A stretch of 64,000 nt of DNA from an uncultured Pseudomonadota bacterium. Its GTDB lineage: Bacteria; Pseudomonadota; Gammaproteobacteria; Burkholderiales; SG8-39. Position 1 is the first letter of the stretch; every line of letters begins with the position of its first letter. Location of the stretch: contig CAIXPL010000028.1 in NCBI GenBank assembly GCA_903921325.1, positions 197,829-261,828 of the forward strand, given 5' to 3'. The notes under the pieces were generated by a model. The model was not told the origin of the DNA and ran no database searches. It worked only from the letters and a program-made list of their open reading frames with translations. Position numbers and translations under genes: made by a program. Shown here piece after piece: positions 25,609-34,724 of the stretch.

Positions 25609-27505
25609 ACAAAGTGCAGACAAGGTCACAGGGATACCAGGGCATGGTTTGCGAACGCTGCCAGATCGGCTCTACGGCAACATAGGTCGAGCACTGCGGC
25701 ACGTCATCAAATATCTGGCAGCCGAATATGGGACCAGCATCTCCTGCAGGGTCAAGGCATGTCGTACCCGGGTCGCCGGACAGCGCCAGGAGCAGCGTGA
25801 ACTGCCCGACGCGCAAGGATCCGGCAGGACAAGCAGACCCTTCAAACCAGAAGTTGATTGGCCCGCCCGACGGAAAATTCTTCCGGTCGACAAATCCGAA
25901 ATTCGAGAAAAAGGCGGTCGCAGCAAACGTCTGCATCCCGGCGATATACCCTCCCTGCCACGCGATGCTCTGGTAAGCACGGGCAAATGTGAGGTTGTTC
26001 GCGCCATCGTACGACCACTGCACCGCTGGAATTCGGTCGCCGCCGTGGTACCACTGGTTTTGCAATGGCTGGCCCTGCACCAGCACCCAACTTTGGGCAG
26101 TGAACATGTCCTCGCTGCGAGCACAGTAATCGACACCGGCGCCCCCACCGATGACCAGATCAATATTGCCATCTGGTCGACACGAAGCACTCAAGGCGAT
26201 GGCCCGACCACACCAGCCAAAATATAGGTCGGCAAACAAGAAGCTGGCTGGTTGCACGCCGGTCGTTGTAACTGGTGCCAATTGAACGATGCCCGGAGTC
26301 GCTGCCACGGTTCGCAGTGGTCCTTCAGGATTGTCCAGATCGACCACAAAGTCCGCAATTGCGCTTTGCGATTGATTGGTCAAGTTGGTTCGGGTCACAT
26401 CAAAAGGCACCCTGGGCGACATGTCAGCGCGGCTGAGAATGTCCACCAGATGTGCCGCCCCTCCGATCTCAACCCGGTAGCGCTCAGTGCGGGATTCCAG
26501 CATCACGCTGTAGGTCCCGCTATTTCGATAGCTGCCAGCAGTACAGGTATGTGGCCCCCACTGTCGATAGTCGACGCTGATTACTGCTCGGGCGACCTGT
26601 TGCCACGATCCGTTATCTGTCTGGGTGAGCTTGTATACCGGTTTCAATTCGCGCAAGTAATCAAGTAAGGCGTAGGGCGCACCGGTTTGATCGAGAAGCT
26701 GTTGCACGTCGGGTGCCACCGGACAATGAGCGCCCGCCTGCCTGTTTTCAAGGCAGTAAAGTCCGAAGTCCGGGTCAATCGTTATTCCAGTATTGTTGAC
26801 AGGTTCGTCGTATGCCCCCTGCACATTGATGATTTTCCAATCGTCTAGCGCGACCAGCTGTCGATTCAACTGCCGCCAGAGCAATTTTCCTGCATTGGGA
26901 TAGGCAAATGCAGCAGGCAGTCCAGAGGTCACCGCCAGGGAAACGTAGGACACTTCGATGGGGCCTGTTTGCGAATCGATAATCTCAGCATCGCCGTATT
27001 GAATGCGCGCCCCCGCTTGCAATAGCAAATGCCACGAGAGCGTGACTGGATGCACGACACCCGATACCTGAACTGTCTGCAATAGATTGAATAGAGCGGC
27101 ATCAGCGCCGTTTGAATGCATCCATGCCTCCAACGGTGCCGCGACCACCGCAGCCAGTGTTTGAGCCTGGCGGTTGATCGCTGACAGGATTCCTGATCGA
27201 GTCTGCGACATTCCGAACTCAGTAGCCGGGAGAATCGGTAACAAGGAAGGATCGGCAACCACGTACGAAGTCGTATCGAGGGTGAGCACGCCGGCCTTGA
27301 TGTGACCGCTGCCCACCTGAGCGGCAATGTTGACTCGCATATCGCCAGGGCCGGCAACCGTCTGGGTCACAACGACGACATTTTCAGCCTGCACAGTGCG
27401 CGCCTGCGCAACGACGAACAGCAAGAAAAAAAGTGGACCGAATGTTCGGATTCGCTGCGCAATCCAACAGATCGAAAGACACATCGATTTAGTCCGAATC
27501 CTCAT
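25595..27505 (-). CDS. unrecognised exported cysteine-rich protein
   Basis: No family recognised. The 636-aa product has a long basic signal region and a hydrophobic core (TFGPLFFLLFVVAQARTVQA). The mature part carries about 12 cysteines spread over its length, rich in short Trp/Tyr motifs such as YRQWGPHTC, and ends in a CDLVC pair. ATG 27505 overlaps the pilP stop by 4 bp (ATGA), which fixes the start and argues for co-expression with the pilus. Size, export and even cysteine number suit a disulfide-stabilised surface or pilus-tip protein replacing the PilV adhesin of R64-type pili, but this is inference. Confidence 0.65.
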   Translation of the reverse strand: MRIRTKSMCLSICWIAQRIRTFGPLFFLLFVVAQARTVQAENVVVVTQTVAGPGDMRVNIAAQVGSGHIKAGVLTLDTTSYVVADPSLLPILPATEFGMSQTRSGILSAINRQAQTLAAVVAAPLEAWMHSNGADAALFNLLQTVQVSGVVHPVTLSWHLLLQAGARIQYGDAEIIDSQTGPIEVSYVSLAVTSGLPAAFAYPNAGKLLWRQLNRQLVALDDWKIINVQGAYDEPVNNTGITIDPDFGLYCLENRQAGAHCPVAPDVQQLLDQTGAPYALLDYLRELKPVYKLTQTDNGSWQQVARAVISVDYRQWGPHTCTAGSYRNSGTYSVMLESRTERYRVEIGGAAHLVDILSRADMSPRVPFDVTRTNLTNQSQSAIADFVVDLDNPEGPLRTVAATPGIVQLAPVTTTGVQPASFLFADLYFGWCGRAIALSASCRPDGNIDLVIGGGAGVDYCARSEDMFTAQSWVLVQGQPLQNQWYHGGDRIPAVQWSYDGANNLTFARAYQSIAWQGGYIAGMQTFAATAFFSNFGFVDRKNFPSGGPINFWFEGSACPAGSLRVGQFTLLLALSGDPGTTCLDPAGDAGPIFGCQIFDDVPQCSTYVAVEPIWQRSQTMPWYPCDLVCTLYAGS

Positions 27506-28443
27506 TTGCTGACCGGGCCCGCGGGCCCGATCTCCTGCCCGCGAGGGAGCGCAACGCTGGGGCGTGCCTCGGATGGTGCTGGAGGTAACACCCATTGTGG
27601 GGCCTCACGATTGCCCGATCTTGAGGCATCTGGGTTGCTCAACCGATTGATCTCCAGACCAGGAATCGGCGGGAGAACTGCGACTGGCGCTGTGACTGCC
27701 TGCGCATCCTGGCGAGCGATTGCGACATCCCTGCGCTCGCTTCCGCTGGGAACACGGTAGGTTCGTCCATTGAGGCTGATGTCCAGGCCGTCAATTTTGT
27801 CGACATGAATTGAGCCATGTGCCGACCCCTCAGACATCACCTCAATTTTGGAATTGACTTCGACCAGGGCAAATTGCTTGCCCATCACCGTACTCACCCC
27901 CAGCACGCGCAGAGGTCTATCCGCCTCTGCCTGCGGTAGAGTCACAGGATGCGTGGTCGGCAAGACTGGAGACTCGGTGATCGGCGTGCCCATGGGCGAG
28001 CGCGACCTCGGTGGCACTGGCATTCCCGTTGCATTCCGCGGCATCGCCGAGCGCGCACTGCTTAATGGCGGCGCGATCGCGTTGACGTCCTTTGCCGCGA
28101 GCGCAGGAGCACTCGGACTTCTTAGCCGCTCAAGCTCGGCATGCAAGCGAGCCGCCGCCACTTCCTGCTCAAGCAGGCGGGTTCGTTGCTTTGCCAATTG
28201 AAGAGCAAGTCCAAGGCGATCATATTCAAGACTATTGGTGGAAAATGGGTTACGAGTAGCAACGCTGCCCGGCTCGTGCTCGATGAGCTTGGTGTTATCA
28301 CCTACAGAAAAAGTATCGGCCGGCACACCCTCCTTGAGTCCGACAGTCGGCTGGGCGTTGGCCATCGCGCACAACGTACTAAACGATCCTGCAAGGATAA
28401 CCGCACCCGAGATTCGGGCTATTGGGAGTTGGTAGGTCAACAT
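27502..28443 (-). CDS. pilP: type IV pilus biogenesis protein PilP
   Basis: A 313-aa exported protein. ATG 28443 is supported by AAAGGAG seven bases upstream and gives a signal peptide ending CAMANA. A coiled-coil segment (LALQLAKQRTRLLEQEVAAA) near residue 80 and a C-terminal OB-like PilP module (RVLGVSTVMGKQFALVEV, then IDGLDISLNGRTYRV) match the R64 PilP family. PilP proteins sit in the periplasm and help link the inner-membrane assembly complex with the secretin. The last third is a proline-rich tail not seen in the core family. Its place near the end of the cluster, away from the secretin, is unusual. Confidence 0.75.
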   Translation of the reverse strand: MLTYQLPIARISGAVILAGSFSTLCAMANAQPTVGLKEGVPADTFSVGDNTKLIEHEPGSVATRNPFSTNSLEYDRLGLALQLAKQRTRLLEQEVAAARLHAELERLRSPSAPALAAKDVNAIAPPLSSARSAMPRNATGMPVPPRSRSPMGTPITESPVLPTTHPVTLPQAEADRPLRVLGVSTVMGKQFALVEVNSKIEVMSEGSAHGSIHVDKIDGLDISLNGRTYRVPSGSERRDVAIARQDAQAVTAPVAVLPPIPGLEINRLSNPDASRSGNREAPQWVLPPAPSEARPSVALPRGQEIGPAGPVSK

Positions 28444-28475
28444 GGTTGGTTCTCCTTTGGGACCTCGGTCGCGTA

Positions 28476-29522
28476 TCAACCGTATGCTCCAATGACCGTT
28501 GTGATCAAAGTCTGACCGCTGGGCAGCGGAGCAATGACGCGCGCAGTGAACGGTGGCAAGCTCCGGCGAGGGTCCGTCTGATCCGGGTTGTTGACCGCAT
28601 CCGATGAGTTGTCAATCTGCAATTTCCAGCGGGTCATCAACGTGACATCGTCCGGCGCGAGGCCCAAGCCGGCGAGCAAATTGAGATCGGGAGAGTCTGC
28701 ATTGACTGCGTGCCCCAAGGTGGAGGCGATCATGCCCTGCGATGCCGCGCTCTCAACTGATCCATCCCACATTGGTGATGCCCAATCGCCCAGGCGGTTC
28801 GAATTGGCGAAGTAGTCCACCTCGATCGCACGCGAAACGGAACTCAAATATCGTGTCGAAAAATAGGCCGCATAGGCCGCCGCAACGCGTGCGGATTTCT
28901 TTTGCGCATCGTCATAGGCGGCGCGTACGGCAGGTTGCCCGCTGACAACCTCTGCAATGTCATCGCCCTGCACCGTCAAGATGCCGCTTGACGAATTGAA
29001 GCTCGATTCGAATCGACCATTCATCCCGGCGGAAATTAATGCAATGACCCGATAGTTCAGGCGAACCTCGGGGAGTTCCAGAACGAGGTCATCGGAAATC
29101 ACCACGTTGACCGGGCGATGAAAGCTGTCGTTAGTTAATTGATTGACGCCGCTGGTTGCGCAAGGTTGCAATGCCTGGGTGACATTCGGATTCCATTGGA
29201 ATCCATTCGCATTTGCACTCAGTGCAGTGCCTCTTGTGGAACCGTCCGTCGCTGACAGCTTTCCTCCTTTCAGTAGCACACCATTGAAGGCCACGGAATT
29301 GGGATCCGACGAGAAAGCGGTGGCAATCTCTTGCGTGATACAGCGCTCAATAGCCATTCGCAGTAGCCGCAGATTGAAGTGCGATTCCTGCCTTTGACCG
29401 TATTCCAGAATACTTGCGCCGGTCGATAGAAGACTGACCGACAGCAGCGAAATGACAGCCATCACCACGACGAGTTCGAGTGCGCTGAATCCTCCGGCAG
29501 TTCCCGTTCGTGGTGGCGGCAT
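28476..29522 (-). CDS. minor prepilin with GG/FSALEL cleavage site
   Basis: A 348-aa prepilin-like protein: an 11-residue leader ending GG, then FSALELVVVMAVISLLSVSL with the conserved Glu at mature position 5. The large C-terminal part has only a few cysteines and no known fold by eye. It occupies the place of the PilV minor pilin in R64-type clusters but lacks the long tip domain and there is no shufflon downstream. Start ATG 29522 lies 8 bp after the previous stop. It is probably processed by the same prepilin peptidase as the major pilin, encoded outside the window. Confidence 0.75.
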   Translation of the reverse strand: MPPPRTGTAGGFSALELVVVMAVISLLSVSLLSTGASILEYGQRQESHFNLRLLRMAIERCITQEIATAFSSDPNSVAFNGVLLKGGKLSATDGSTRGTALSANANGFQWNPNVTQALQPCATSGVNQLTNDSFHRPVNVVISDDLVLELPEVRLNYRVIALISAGMNGRFESSFNSSSGILTVQGDDIAEVVSGQPAVRAAYDDAQKKSARVAAAYAAYFSTRYLSSVSRAIEVDYFANSNRLGDWASPMWDGSVESAASQGMIASTLGHAVNADSPDLNLLAGLGLAPDDVTLMTRWKLQIDNSSDAVNNPDQTDPRRSLPPFTARVIAPLPSGQTLITTVIGAYG

Positions 29523-29530
29523 TGCCAGGG

Positions 29531-30373
29531 TCAGAGCTTTTGAATTGCGTAGATTCGGATCGACTGCCCAAACGGGGTCCTGGACCGCAAGACCATCGAA
29601 TAGGGGGGCGACTGAGTTTCACAGTCCTGGTCATTGGAAATCTCGATTGCGCCTCCCCAGGCATCGGTCGCTGGTGCGGGATCCAGGCCGAACGATGCCC
29701 AGGCGATGTCCTTTGCTCGCATGTATCCGTCTGTCGCAGGCAGGGACTGCCCTTGAGCCTGGCAACTCGGGTCGGGGCGGAAGGGATTGCAGGCAATCTC
29801 ACCCAACTCTTGTCGAGCCCTGGATGCCGCCCAATGTTCAATTCGCTCGGCAAATTGCGCAAGGTACGCTGACGTATCCTTGAACGCAGCCTGCTGCAGC
29901 GAAAGGCCCGACACCACTTCAGTAAGTGCACCAGAAAAATCCACGACGTGACCGCTGCGTGGGTCCCAGTGAGGTGAGCCGGCGGATTGACCCGGTATCC
30001 ACAGCAGGAGGATATGTCCCGCCACTTGTCGATCTGAAATCAACGCGCTGGACCAGCTCCGCAAACCAAATTGAGGCGTGATGTTTGCTGCCGTAAGCAG
30101 GCTGCCCATTTCAAGCGGTCCTGAGATTGCCGCCACTTCAGCCAGGTGGCTTCGATACCATAGCGTTACCAACGCAGCGCTTCGCGAAAGATAATCTCGT
30201 TGTGATGAATTCCGATTCGCTGCAATGGCGGCCAACCGCTCCACCATCAGCGAGGCAAGGCACAGACTGAACAGGCTCATTGCCCCGAGCAGCAGAATCG
30301 CGACGGCAAATCCCCGCTGAAGGCGCATTGGCCGCTGGGGGCACCGCAGTCGCCCGGCCAATCCCGATTGCAT
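29531..30373 (-). CDS. GspK/PilX-like minor pseudopilin lacking Glu5
   Basis: A 280-aa protein with an N-terminal RLQRGFAVAILLLGAM segment. Gly21/Phe22 is a plausible prepilin cleavage point, but mature position 5 is Ile rather than Glu. Loss of Glu5 is typical of GspK-type tip pseudopilins, which cap the filament, and the size above 250 aa also fits. C-terminal cysteines (CNPFRPDPSC) could form a disulfide loop. It lies between the major prepilin (16 bp gap) and a second minor prepilin (8 bp gap). The assignment is by position and topology rather than strong sequence match. Confidence 0.6.
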   Translation of the reverse strand: MQSGLAGRLRCPQRPMRLQRGFAVAILLLGAMSLFSLCLASLMVERLAAIAANRNSSQRDYLSRSAALVTLWYRSHLAEVAAISGPLEMGSLLTAANITPQFGLRSWSSALISDRQVAGHILLLWIPGQSAGSPHWDPRSGHVVDFSGALTEVVSGLSLQQAAFKDTSAYLAQFAERIEHWAASRARQELGEIACNPFRPDPSCQAQGQSLPATDGYMRAKDIAWASFGLDPAPATDAWGGAIEISNDQDCETQSPPYSMVLRSRTPFGQSIRIYAIQKL

Positions 30374-30389
30374 GATGCGCTGCCGGTGA

Positions 30390-30944
30390 TTAAGTCAGGT
30401 CGAATTCAAGCGTCAACGTGCCATTGCCGCTGGAACCCTCGGCAGCGACGCAACGTCCGGCAGACTGGCGTGCACCGTTGCACGCAGTTAGGGCTTTGGG
30501 TAACACCTCATTTGGAATATGGGATGCCGTGATCCGCCAGTGCGTTCCGATCGAGTCCTGCGACTGTGTGATGCCCAGAGTCGCGCCGGCTCCAATATTG
30601 GAGATGATGATGTTGCCGCTGCCATCGACTGGCGCGGGCTGAGCGTAACGTTGATGCCATTGCGCGGAGATGTCCAAACCACAAAAACTGTTGTCGGCAT
30701 TCGCTTTTGTAGGATCAAACAACACATCCATTCTGGTTGGATAGCAGGAAAAGTCGTTCTTTGCCATGAGCATGGCATTGGCATAGTCGTTCATTGCACT
30801 TGACAATGCGATGCCTCTTGAATTGCTCTGGTCATAGCTGAAAACTGCGATTCCGCTGATCAGCGCCATCGCTGCCAGTACCGCAATCATTTCTATCGCA
30901 GAAAAGCCGCCTTGGCGGTCAATACGGCTGAGCTGTGACTTCAT
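30390..30944 (-). CDS. pilS: type IVb major prepilin (PilS-like)
   Basis: A 184-aa prepilin. ATG 30944 is preferred over the upstream in-frame ATG at 30968 because GGAG lies six bases before it. The leader MKSQLSRIDRQGG is cut before FSAIEMIAVLAAMALISGIA, which has Glu at position 5 and a 25-residue hydrophobic helix. Mature length is about 171 residues with four cysteines (FSCYP, FCGLD, TACNG, GRCVA), as in type IVb pilins whose C-terminal loop is closed by a disulfide. It follows the platform-protein gene, the same order as pilR-pilS in R64. Confidence 0.85.
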   Translation of the reverse strand: MKSQLSRIDRQGGFSAIEMIAVLAAMALISGIAVFSYDQSNSRGIALSSAMNDYANAMLMAKNDFSCYPTRMDVLFDPTKANADNSFCGLDISAQWHQRYAQPAPVDGSGNIIISNIGAGATLGITQSQDSIGTHWRITASHIPNEVLPKALTACNGARQSAGRCVAAEGSSGNGTLTLEFDLT

Positions 30945-30979
30945 CTGTTCTCCAGGAGTTTGGTTCATAGGTCGAAGAT

Positions 30980-32179
30980 CTAAAGATGAGCAAAGGCAGC
31001 TAGCAGCTGGGGCAACACTGCGACGCCGGCCGTTGCGACAACCATGCAGGCAATAACCAGGTACGACAGCACAGTCACGGTGTGTTCAATTTGATCGCAA
31101 TGCTGCGACACCTCTGAGTGCAAGCGACCAAGCACCCGCTCTACGCCCAGCTTGTAGTTTTGCGCTGATTCGGCCGCTGCCAATTCCGTTGCAACCGATG
31201 CTGGCCACCCTACCCGTCGCGCCACCACGGCGAGCGATGCCGTTCCCGAGCGGAGCATATTGGCCATTGCTTCGAGCCGCTCGCGATGCTCGGCGAGGCT
31301 GGCGGCACGGGCAAGCGTTGTAAAGATTTCAACAGGCCGCATGCCAATCTCATACATCAGCAAAAACGCTGACCATGTTGCTATCAGTTCAAGTTTGATG
31401 CGCAGCTTCGCAAGCGGCGGCAATACGCGGGTGAAACGGGCCGAATCCAGATTGCGCACGATGAGCACAGCCACGATCGGCAGCGCGAACCAACCGCAGC
31501 TGAACAACCGCGGAAACTCCGAGACAGCCACAGCGAACCGATAGTACTCAGCCGCCAGCGAAGGCACCTGGATGCCAAGACTCGACGAGGTTCCAAAGAA
31601 TTTCGCCAGTCTTGGTGCGATGAATAGAGTCACGCCCCACATGACGATCCACATGAAGAGAAACACCAGGGTCGGGTACCAAATGAGTCCGGTGACCCGC
31701 GCTTTCAGTTTGATCTGAACGTCGATTTGCTCCGCGAGCGCCTGAAAGACTCGTGCCTCTTGCCCGGTGTCATGCACCGCTCGGATCGCCTGGACGTGGT
31801 TCATCGGGAATCCGGCAGCAAGCATCGCGTCAGCGATCGGCAAGCCGGCCAGTACGGCTGTGCGCAGACTCGACAACGCAACCGAGGAACGTGGTCGATC
31901 GATAAATTCCTCTGCATCATTCAGACCCTGCGGAAGCGAAAGACCAGCACGCAAGCGGTCTGACAGAACTCGGTACAAGCGACTCAGTTCCGCTGGCGCT
32001 AGCGCTTCGCGATATGCCAAAGCAGCGATCGACCGACCCCAATTCAATCGGACTTCTGCGTCAAGTACGCCCAGTCCGTCGTACACCTGCCTGTGTGCCT
32101 CCTGCAAGGACGCGCTCACCACCGTGCCATTGAGCGGTCCTTTCGGGCCATGAATGACGTAGTCGAACACGTATTGCAT
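30980..32179 (-). CDS. pilR: type IV pilus inner-membrane platform protein (PilR/GspF-like)
   Basis: A 399-aa GspF/PilC-superfamily protein starting MQYVFDYVIHG at ATG 32179, 2 bp after the ATPase stop. It has two GspF repeats, each with a cytoplasmic helical part, and three main hydrophobic segments (TGLIWYPTLVFLFMWIVMWG near residue 170, a second near 220, and VLSYLVIACMVVATAGVAVL near the C-terminus). It anchors the assembly ATPase and passes pilin subunits into the filament. Adjacent ATPase and pilin genes support the role. Confidence 0.85.
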   Translation of the reverse strand: MQYVFDYVIHGPKGPLNGTVVSASLQEAHRQVYDGLGVLDAEVRLNWGRSIAALAYREALAPAELSRLYRVLSDRLRAGLSLPQGLNDAEEFIDRPRSSVALSSLRTAVLAGLPIADAMLAAGFPMNHVQAIRAVHDTGQEARVFQALAEQIDVQIKLKARVTGLIWYPTLVFLFMWIVMWGVTLFIAPRLAKFFGTSSSLGIQVPSLAAEYYRFAVAVSEFPRLFSCGWFALPIVAVLIVRNLDSARFTRVLPPLAKLRIKLELIATWSAFLLMYEIGMRPVEIFTTLARAASLAEHRERLEAMANMLRSGTASLAVVARRVGWPASVATELAAAESAQNYKLGVERVLGRLHSEVSQHCDQIEHTVTVLSYLVIACMVVATAGVAVLPQLLAAFAHL

Positions 32180-32181
32180 TG

Positions 32182-34179
32182 TTAGGCCTCCAGGTCGATG
32201 TGGGCGCACAGCTCATCAATCGAAGTCAGTCCTTCAGCGACCAACGCCAGTGCGTTGTCGCGCATTGAATTGCCCTCCATTGCCTTGCGCAGCGCTGAAA
32301 GGGGTGCCGCCGTTTCAAGTTGATCGCGGAGCTTCTTTCCGCAGTGAAGCAATTCATAGATCATCCGACGTCCTCTGTAGCCGGTGTGCCCGCAACTTCC
32401 GCACCCGTTGTCGGCCGCCCGAAATGCAATTGGATCGCGTTCCCTGGGCATTGACCTCTGGCCCAAGGGGGCAAGCAATTGGTAGGTGCTCTGCCGCTCA
32501 TCGGGCACTTTGCAGCGAACGCAGAGTTTGCGAACAAGTCGTTGGGCAAGAACGCCCAGCAGGATCGATGCCGCCTTTTCACCTGGCACCGCCAGGTCTT
32601 CAAGCCGTCTGATGGCCTCTGCCGCACCATTGGTGTGAAGTGTCGAGAGAACCAAATGGCCGGTGTTGGCCGCCCTGAACAGCTCACGAGCCGTATTCTC
32701 GTCACGAACCTCGCCAAACAGAATCTTGTCCGGCGCATTGCGCAACAGGCCCTTCAGCGCCAAGGCCCATTGGTCACCCTCATCCTTATTCAGACCCGGA
32801 CTCAATGGAAACTGTTGCCACAGTCCGTGCGTGTATTCAACTGGTGATTCAACGGTTTGAATGCTCTCGCACACAGGGTCAACCGATTGCAGCAACGCGT
32901 ACAGTGTGGTCGTCTTGCCCGATCCTGTAGGCCCGCAGATCAGAAGTACCCCGCTTCTCGAGCGCATGTATGCGAGCAGCAGGTGCAATGTCCGAGTATC
33001 AAACCCGAGTTGATTCAATTCGACGGCAGTTGACTGACGGTCATTGATCCGAATGGTGACCGTTTTCCCCTGAACTGCGTTGCCTATCTCTACCCGGAAC
33101 ACGTAACGCTCAACGATGTCTGCATAGCGATCTCGGATTCGCACTGCGTGTTCGTTTCTGCTGGTGTTGAGGTCAAGGGAACACTCTGTGAAGCCGCACA
33201 GCAGCTTCTCGTCTGCCACACCGCTCAACAGGGAATTTCGCATGACACCGATCATCTGATCGAGCAGATCCGTCGGAACGCTGCGCAGGAGTGCCCAAAT
33301 GCCATCGGTCTTCAGCTTGATCATGCCGATCCGATGCGAGCGATAAAGGCAAAGGTCACTCGCTCCGGTATAGCACGCGTGTCTGAGCAGAGCCATGAAC
33401 ATGTCCTGATATAGCCCGCTCTGAGTCAAATCTTCACGAAGCCGCAGCGCAAGGAAATGCCGTTCCATCAGATCCGTGAGCGCGGCCGCAGTTCGCGCGA
33501 AGTGTCGTCGATAGAGCACCTGGCAAGTCGCACTCGATGCGACGTGGAAGTGACACTCATAGTCGCGGAATTGACTGGTCGCCTCTGCAATCGATCGAAT
33601 ATCGGATATGACAATCGAGATCCTGACTCGCGGATGAGCGCGAACCAATGCAATCGGTACAAAGCCGCGAAATTCTTCCAGTCGAATCTCGGAATCGAGC
33701 AAAGACTCGATCGGAACGTCATCAATTTCGCTCCACGGAAGGAAGTCCAGGCCGTGCTCAATCGCGATCACCTTGGCAACCTGCTCTTGCGATAACAATC
33801 CCCAATCTCGCATGACCTCTGATAGCGGTTCATGAAACTGCTTTTGGCGCTCGAGGGCGATCTGGATGTGATGATTTGGCATCCCCATGCGTTGAAGAAT
33901 TTCGCGAGATGTCATGAAACCTGAAAAGAGCCGTTGAACCGCCTGCGCTAGATCTTCAGGCTTCAGCGCCGTCTGATCGATCAGAACACGGCCCAGCAAT
34001 TGACCGGATCTCGCCTGGCGTGCCAATGCGTCTGCAAGCTGTGTCTGCGTGATGCTTCCAGAGTGCACAAGCAACTCCCCGAGGCGCATTCGTCCGGGTG
34101 TTGGCAGTGCGGCTGCCAACTCGTCGGTGACATCGCAATTTCTTTCCCGATGCAGTGGTTCTGATATCAATTGGGTCAT
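32182..34179 (-). CDS. pilQ: type IV pilus assembly ATPase (PilQ/GspE-like)
   Basis: A 665-aa ATPase. Residues 1-200 form MshEN-type domains (LGELLVHSGSITQTQLADAL; VMRDWGLLSQEQVAKVIA). The C-terminal motor has Walker A GPTGSGKTTT near 415, an Asp/Glu box (TVESPVEYT) near 445, Walker B-like KILFGEVRD near 485 and a His box (STLHTNGA). A zinc-binding cysteine set, CVRCK near 550 and CGSCGHTGYRGR near 588, is typical of GspE/PilB assembly ATPases and absent from PilT-type retraction motors. It is longer than R64 PilQ (about 500 aa) because of the N-terminal domains. ATG overlaps the previous stop by 4 bp. No retraction ATPase is in the cluster. Confidence 0.9.
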   Translation of the reverse strand: MTQLISEPLHRERNCDVTDELAAALPTPGRMRLGELLVHSGSITQTQLADALARQARSGQLLGRVLIDQTALKPEDLAQAVQRLFSGFMTSREILQRMGMPNHHIQIALERQKQFHEPLSEVMRDWGLLSQEQVAKVIAIEHGLDFLPWSEIDDVPIESLLDSEIRLEEFRGFVPIALVRAHPRVRISIVISDIRSIAEATSQFRDYECHFHVASSATCQVLYRRHFARTAAALTDLMERHFLALRLREDLTQSGLYQDMFMALLRHACYTGASDLCLYRSHRIGMIKLKTDGIWALLRSVPTDLLDQMIGVMRNSLLSGVADEKLLCGFTECSLDLNTSRNEHAVRIRDRYADIVERYVFRVEIGNAVQGKTVTIRINDRQSTAVELNQLGFDTRTLHLLLAYMRSRSGVLLICGPTGSGKTTTLYALLQSVDPVCESIQTVESPVEYTHGLWQQFPLSPGLNKDEGDQWALALKGLLRNAPDKILFGEVRDENTARELFRAANTGHLVLSTLHTNGAAEAIRRLEDLAVPGEKAASILLGVLAQRLVRKLCVRCKVPDERQSTYQLLAPLGQRSMPRERDPIAFRAADNGCGSCGHTGYRGRRMIYELLHCGKKLRDQLETAAPLSALRKAMEGNSMRDNALALVAEGLTSIDELCAHIDLEA

Positions 34180-34724
34180 CCCAGAATCACGAGGTCGGCA
34201 TCAAAGGTGTCGGCAAATACGTCGATGCCGGCAATCACCGCGCCCAGTTCGCGCAGGCACTCAAGGAAAGCAGTCAGACCCTCAATAGACTCATGCCGAC
34301 CGCGCAAGCGCAGGCGAACGCGCTGCACCTGGGGTGCCGCGGCAAGGTGCTCGATCAACTCGGAGATTCTTCGAGACTTTCCCAAAGCTGGTTTTGCGGC
34401 GGGACTCAGCTGCGTAATGCTGACCAGGTAGGCAGAGGACCGTTGCTTGAGCATTTTATTCAGGCGATGCAATCTCGCTGCCATCGGGATTGCGTGGTTG
34501 CGGGCGCGGGTATCGACGAACTGATCCATTGAGCGGTTGGTCTTTCCAGCCGAGGAAAGCGCCGTGGTCAGTGCCGCGAGCTTCCCGCGCCTCTCGGTAA
34601 GCGTATGGCTCAGTTCCTCCAGGCGCATTCTCTGTGCCTCGAGCGTTGTGTGTCGCGGTTCGATGATGGCGACGCTAACGCACGAGATAATCGAGCAAGT
34701 GATCGTTAGGCGTCTGGAATTCAT
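34176..34724 (-). CDS. PilO/GspM-like inner-membrane protein
   Basis: A 182-aa protein from ATG 34724 with a single N-terminal membrane segment (LTITCSIISCVSVAI). A coiled coil follows (LEAQRMRLEELSHTLTER) and then a small alpha/beta domain (VRLRLRGRHESIEGLTAFLECL) of the ferredoxin-like kind found in PilO and GspM. It would form part of the periplasmic alignment complex between the inner-membrane platform and the secretin. It overlaps the upstream gene by 50 bp and the ATPase gene by 4 bp. The sequence match is weak and the call rests mainly on topology and position. Confidence 0.65.
   Translation of the reverse strand: MNSRRLTITCSIISCVSVAIIEPRHTTLEAQRMRLEELSHTLTERRGKLAALTTALSSAGKTNRSMDQFVDTRARNHAIPMAARLHRLNKMLKQRSSAYLVSITQLSPAAKPALGKSRRISELIEHLAAAPQVQRVRLRLRGRHESIEGLTAFLECLRELGAVIAGIDVFADTFDADLVILG

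Noticed and set aside
25292-26227. 311-codon plus-strand frame
   Set aside because: Antisense across two overlapping pilus-island genes; no domain or ribosome-binding site.
28476-29522. PilV shufflon
   Set aside because: No alternative C-terminal cassettes, recombinase gene or sfx-like inverted repeats follow the minor prepilin gene.
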